18,403 nt of DNA from JACNKV01 sp964388155 (GTDB taxonomy: Bacteria; Fidelibacterota; Marinisomatia; Marinisomatales; JACNKV01): NCBI GenBank assembly GCA_964388155.1, contig CAYLYH010000040.1, positions 1 to 18,403 on the forward strand, read 5' to 3'. Position 1 is the stretch's first letter, and each line of letters opens with the position of its first letter. Positions 17,501 through 18,403 of this stretch are shown here, piece by piece. The position numbers were made by a program, and so were the translations under genes. Below the pieces are notes generated by a model that was not told where the DNA came from, did not search any database, and saw only the letters and a list, made by a program, of their open reading frames with translations.

Positions 17501-17896
17501 ATTACCGTTATTGTAATATTCTTTTCCCCACGTCTCCCCCATATCGTAGAGTTTGCAGAGATTGGGGTAATCATTTTCGAGCTGCTGTAATTCAGCGAGA
17601 AGTTCTTCATATTCACGATATCCAACCAGATCACGTGTATCACCTAAGTTTTTTTTGAGTTGCATTTCTGTTTGTGTAACGTGAAAATCATATCCGCGTG
17701 TACTGAGTGTAACAGCCAGCTCGTCTGAAACAACTATATCAAGATAGTTACCCGGTTTATATGCAGCAATATCATAATTATCTTTGGTAAATTCTGTAAT
17801 GATAGCCTGCGACGGAGTATCAAAACGGATGACCATTTTTTTCTCAGCAGCCGTTAATTGACTTAGAATGAGGATGATGAATAAGAAGTTTCGCAT
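14594..17896 (-). CDS. Secreted M14-family zinc carboxypeptidase, multidomain
   Basis: The 1100-aa protein (numbering from the ATG at 17896) has a signal peptide at about 1-17 (MRNFLFIILILSQLTAA), a prodomain-like segment, and an M14 domain at about 88-410. Zinc ligands are GEHHAREP (H167, E170) and ISYHSYSELVLFPYG (H305). Substrate residues DPNRNY (R255) and the catalytic Glu in FTVEL (E379) are all present, so it should be active. Next come two carboxypeptidase-regulatory-like domains (about 414-500 and 504-585), a jelly-roll-like domain (about 588-720), an Ig/BACON-like domain (about 725-820), tandem GWNL modules (about 827-965) and a Cys-rich tail (NCCLES, CDCICAF). It lacks a YPNPFNP tail. 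A TTG at 17911 in frame was rejected as start because it overlaps GAAAG (17905-17909), the ribosome site of the ATG. It probably follows the upstream gene in one transcript and trims C-terminal residues from extracellular peptides. Confidence 0.93.
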   Translation of the reverse strand: MRNFLFIILILSQLTAAEKKMVIRFDTPSQAIITEFTKDNYDIAAYKPGNYLDIVVSDELAVTLSTRGYDFHVTQTEMQLKKNLGDTRDLVGYREYEELLAELQQLENDYPNLCKLYDMGETWGKEYYNNGNSYYSDFHHEVWALKLSDNVEIEEDEPSVYYMGEHHAREPISLEVVMAVLHHLIDNYGSDSEVTQRVDNTQIWFVPLVNPNGHRIVTNQTDTWWRKNIRDNNENGTFDTDYSSGYGIDGVDPNRNYGFPWGDVGTSDEFDSPVYHGPEAWSEPEISAMRDLLEAHHFVAGISYHSYSELVLFPYGYEYGAIAPDHEALESLAIEMAESIPALGGGHYTPEQSLELYPCMGTTDDYSYGVHGTFAFTVELATQFIPPSYQIDGICDDNIEAAMILLDRVNRKTLTGHVTDATSGEPVVATVFIEGVDNTGSFRHPYKSDEAFGKYYRFLSTGTYDITFSAFGYLPVVIDNVVITPFSQTVVDVTMEPAEIVTVSGNVTDAETSLPLENVTVELINTPYEPVITGDGGVYVFNNVFENLYTIRLQAEGFSTIVENINVTINDYVFDFAMSPSVIESFESGVFSEGWSFDGQSDWVIDNNTAFDGVHSARSGNISNNQTSQLIYESENASPGVVSFYRKTSSEANYDYLKFYIDDNLIDQWAGETDWEQMSYPVPPGSHTYRWNYVKDSYVSDGSDCGWIDYIEFPPVLLPPNIIVDPTFIEITSEPGEVIVETFTIGYTGDEDLNYYLTVSDSWIVVNPTMGIVTPGQSDLITVFILAEILEAGDYYGVIEIVSNDPDDPMVLLTIHLTVGTNTTTMDVNVMEGWNLVSLPVGVEDSGLMDLFPNAVDGTLFDFQDGYIQQDTLRHGAGYWLRFDESGQISIAGSEISQLSVSLTEGWNLISGISSSVSVSSIADPDELIIPNTIYGFNVEGYINSDILTPGEGYWLRSTGDGEIIFTNGIAVIDAENSGCVEPGRDASLNIIVEGNTVTLQMFHPELNCCLESVWNGWLEDAVFHVNMEDVGPPCDCICAFELSASFGPFEPGIYTLDFWSHLFGNPTFTIESRTGKKLLHDDIKPSMIQSNSINPVDLK
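15000..15420 (-). repeat. Tandem pair of GWNL...GYWLR modules in the M14 peptidase
   Basis: The first copy runs from EGWNLVSLPV to GYWLRFDESG and the second from EGWNLISGIS to GYWLRSTGDG. The pair has the same order and spacing as the pair at 8350-8778, including the shift from a xLP- to a xGIS-type sequence between copies. This implies that the two-module block was copied as a unit. Confidence 0.7.
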
Positions 17897-17929
17897 CGAG
17901 TTTACTTTCAAGTTGAGGTCGTTTTTATC

Positions 17930-18403
17930 CTATTTCAGAAACACAAGCTTCTTCGTTTTAACAAAACCATAGGACTTCAGCTGATACAAGTACATCCCCG
18001 AAGCGACGGGATTTCCGCGTGCGTCTGTTCCGTTCCAAATAAGGGAATGATATCCCGGTTCAATGTTGTCATTTAAGAGCGTTTTTACTAAACGACCGGT
18101 GAGATCATACACGTGTAGAGACGCGATTAATCGCGTCTCTACATTGTTTTGAGGTATCGAAAATGATATGGTCGTCGTTGGATTAAACGGATTCGGGTAG
18201 TTTTGACTCAGAGAATATGCTTCCGGTATTTCTCTCAACTTATGAAGGTGGAATGTGTTTGTGGTCGGGAGTTCAACTGTTCCAACACCTTTAAGTTCAT
18301 GCGATTCATTTGTACTTGGATCTGTTAGAGTCCATACCCTGTGATTATCCGGCGGGCGTGTGATAGCGTAAGTGATGATTGTCGTGGGATTGCCTTGCTG
18401 TAG
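17930..18403 (-). CDS. 3' end of a secreted protein with T9SS type A sorting domain (5' part outside window)
   Basis: The frame is open from the right edge of the window to the TAA at 17930, giving the last 157 aa of a larger protein. The first 70 or so visible residues (QQGNPTTIITYAITRPPDNH... to ...LPTTNTFHLHKL) are unassigned. The rest is a canonical sorting domain: LSQNYPNPFNPTTTISFSIP, HVYDLTGRLVKTL, WNGTDARGNPVASGMYLYQL, ending KLVFLK. Such tails direct export by the type IX system and are removed or attached at the surface. A TTG at 18238 is not the start, because coding continues upstream of it with no stop. The M14 ATG follows 33 bp after the stop, so both are probably co-transcribed. 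The sorting domain carries the second copy of the 28-bp palindrome. The enzymatic part is not visible. Confidence 0.85.
   Translation of the reverse strand, partial: LQQGNPTTIITYAITRPPDNHRVWTLTDPSTNESHELKGVGTVELPTTNTFHLHKLREIPEAYSLSQNYPNPFNPTTTISFSIPQNNVETRLIASLHVYDLTGRLVKTLLNDNIEPGYHSLIWNGTDARGNPVASGMYLYQLKSYGFVKTKKLVFLK
18115..18142. repeat. Perfect 28-bp palindrome inside a T9SS sorting domain, copy 2
   Basis: It is base-for-base identical to the palindrome at 11205-11232 and in the same reading frame (VETRLIASL-H), between SFSIPQNN and HVYDLTGR. The following conserved codons differ from copy 1 at synonymous positions (CAC GTG TAT GAT here, CAT GTC TAT GAC there), so identity stops at the palindrome edges. 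Confidence 0.95.

Noticed and set aside
17897..17911. TTG start of the M14 gene five codons upstream
   Set aside because: The TTG overlaps the GAAAG ribosome site that serves the ATG at 17896, and the signal peptide begins well at that ATG.
17930..18238. A separate 102-aa gene starting at TTG 18238
   Set aside because: The frame is open without a stop to the window edge, and the piece is a sorting tail, so it is the end of a larger protein.
1..18403. CRISPR array, tRNA, rRNA, insertion sequence or transposase
   Set aside because: None was seen. The only exact repeats are the 28-bp palindrome pair and protein-level module repeats.

Overview
The window looks like a chromosome segment of a Gram-negative bacterium of the FCB superphylum. 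The evidence is type IX secretion (T9SS) type A sorting tails with the YPNPFNP signature, a TonB-dependent receptor with an N-terminal carboxypeptidase-regulatory-like domain paired with a DUF4249-type lipoprotein, and very large multidomain secreted enzymes carrying FG-GAP propellers. Candidatus Marinimicrobia (SAR406) or a close relative such as Calditrichota or KSB1 would fit. This placement rests on domain style alone, not on a marker gene.

Every gene I can support is on the minus strand, so transcription runs from high to low coordinates. From the right edge, the 3' end of a secreted protein (17930 to beyond 18403) ends in a T9SS tail. It is followed closely by an M14 zinc carboxypeptidase of 1100 aa (14594-17896). 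After a 193-bp AT-rich gap comes a compact three-gene run: an M6/immune-inhibitor-A-like metalloprotease (11035-14400), a thioredoxin/Omp28-like plus FG-GAP protein (8347-11022), and rimO (7012-8322). A 218-bp gap with an operator-like tandem repeat precedes hutU (5129-6793) and hutI (3842-5041), which carry out two consecutive steps of histidine degradation. A 207-bp gap with two related palindromes precedes a TonB-dependent receptor (1178-3634) and its DUF4249-like lipoprotein (141-1079). Positions 1-140 hold nothing I recognise.

The most notable observation is that the thioredoxin/FG-GAP gene is open only from a GTG at 10860, but its real start is an ATG at 11022. The two parts are joined through one in-frame TGA (10918-10920), exactly where the first cysteine of a W-C-P-Y-C redox motif is expected. 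A signal peptide lies upstream, the cis-proline motif lies downstream, and a GC-rich bulged hairpin follows the TGA at the distance expected for a bacterial SECIS. The simplest reading is a secreted selenoprotein with a U-P-Y-C centre fused to a beta-propeller.

The second notable observation is a perfect 28-bp palindrome present twice, identical both times. Each copy sits in frame inside the T9SS sorting domain of a different protein and encodes the same peptide (VETRLIASLH), while the flanking DNA has diverged. It behaves like a protein-coding palindromic element.

Functionally, the right half looks like a secreted proteolysis cluster (M14 and M6 peptidases plus a redox protein) that shares C-terminal modules between neighbours. 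The left half couples histidine catabolism with an outer-membrane uptake pair. No mobile-element genes, CRISPR array, rRNA or tRNA were seen.
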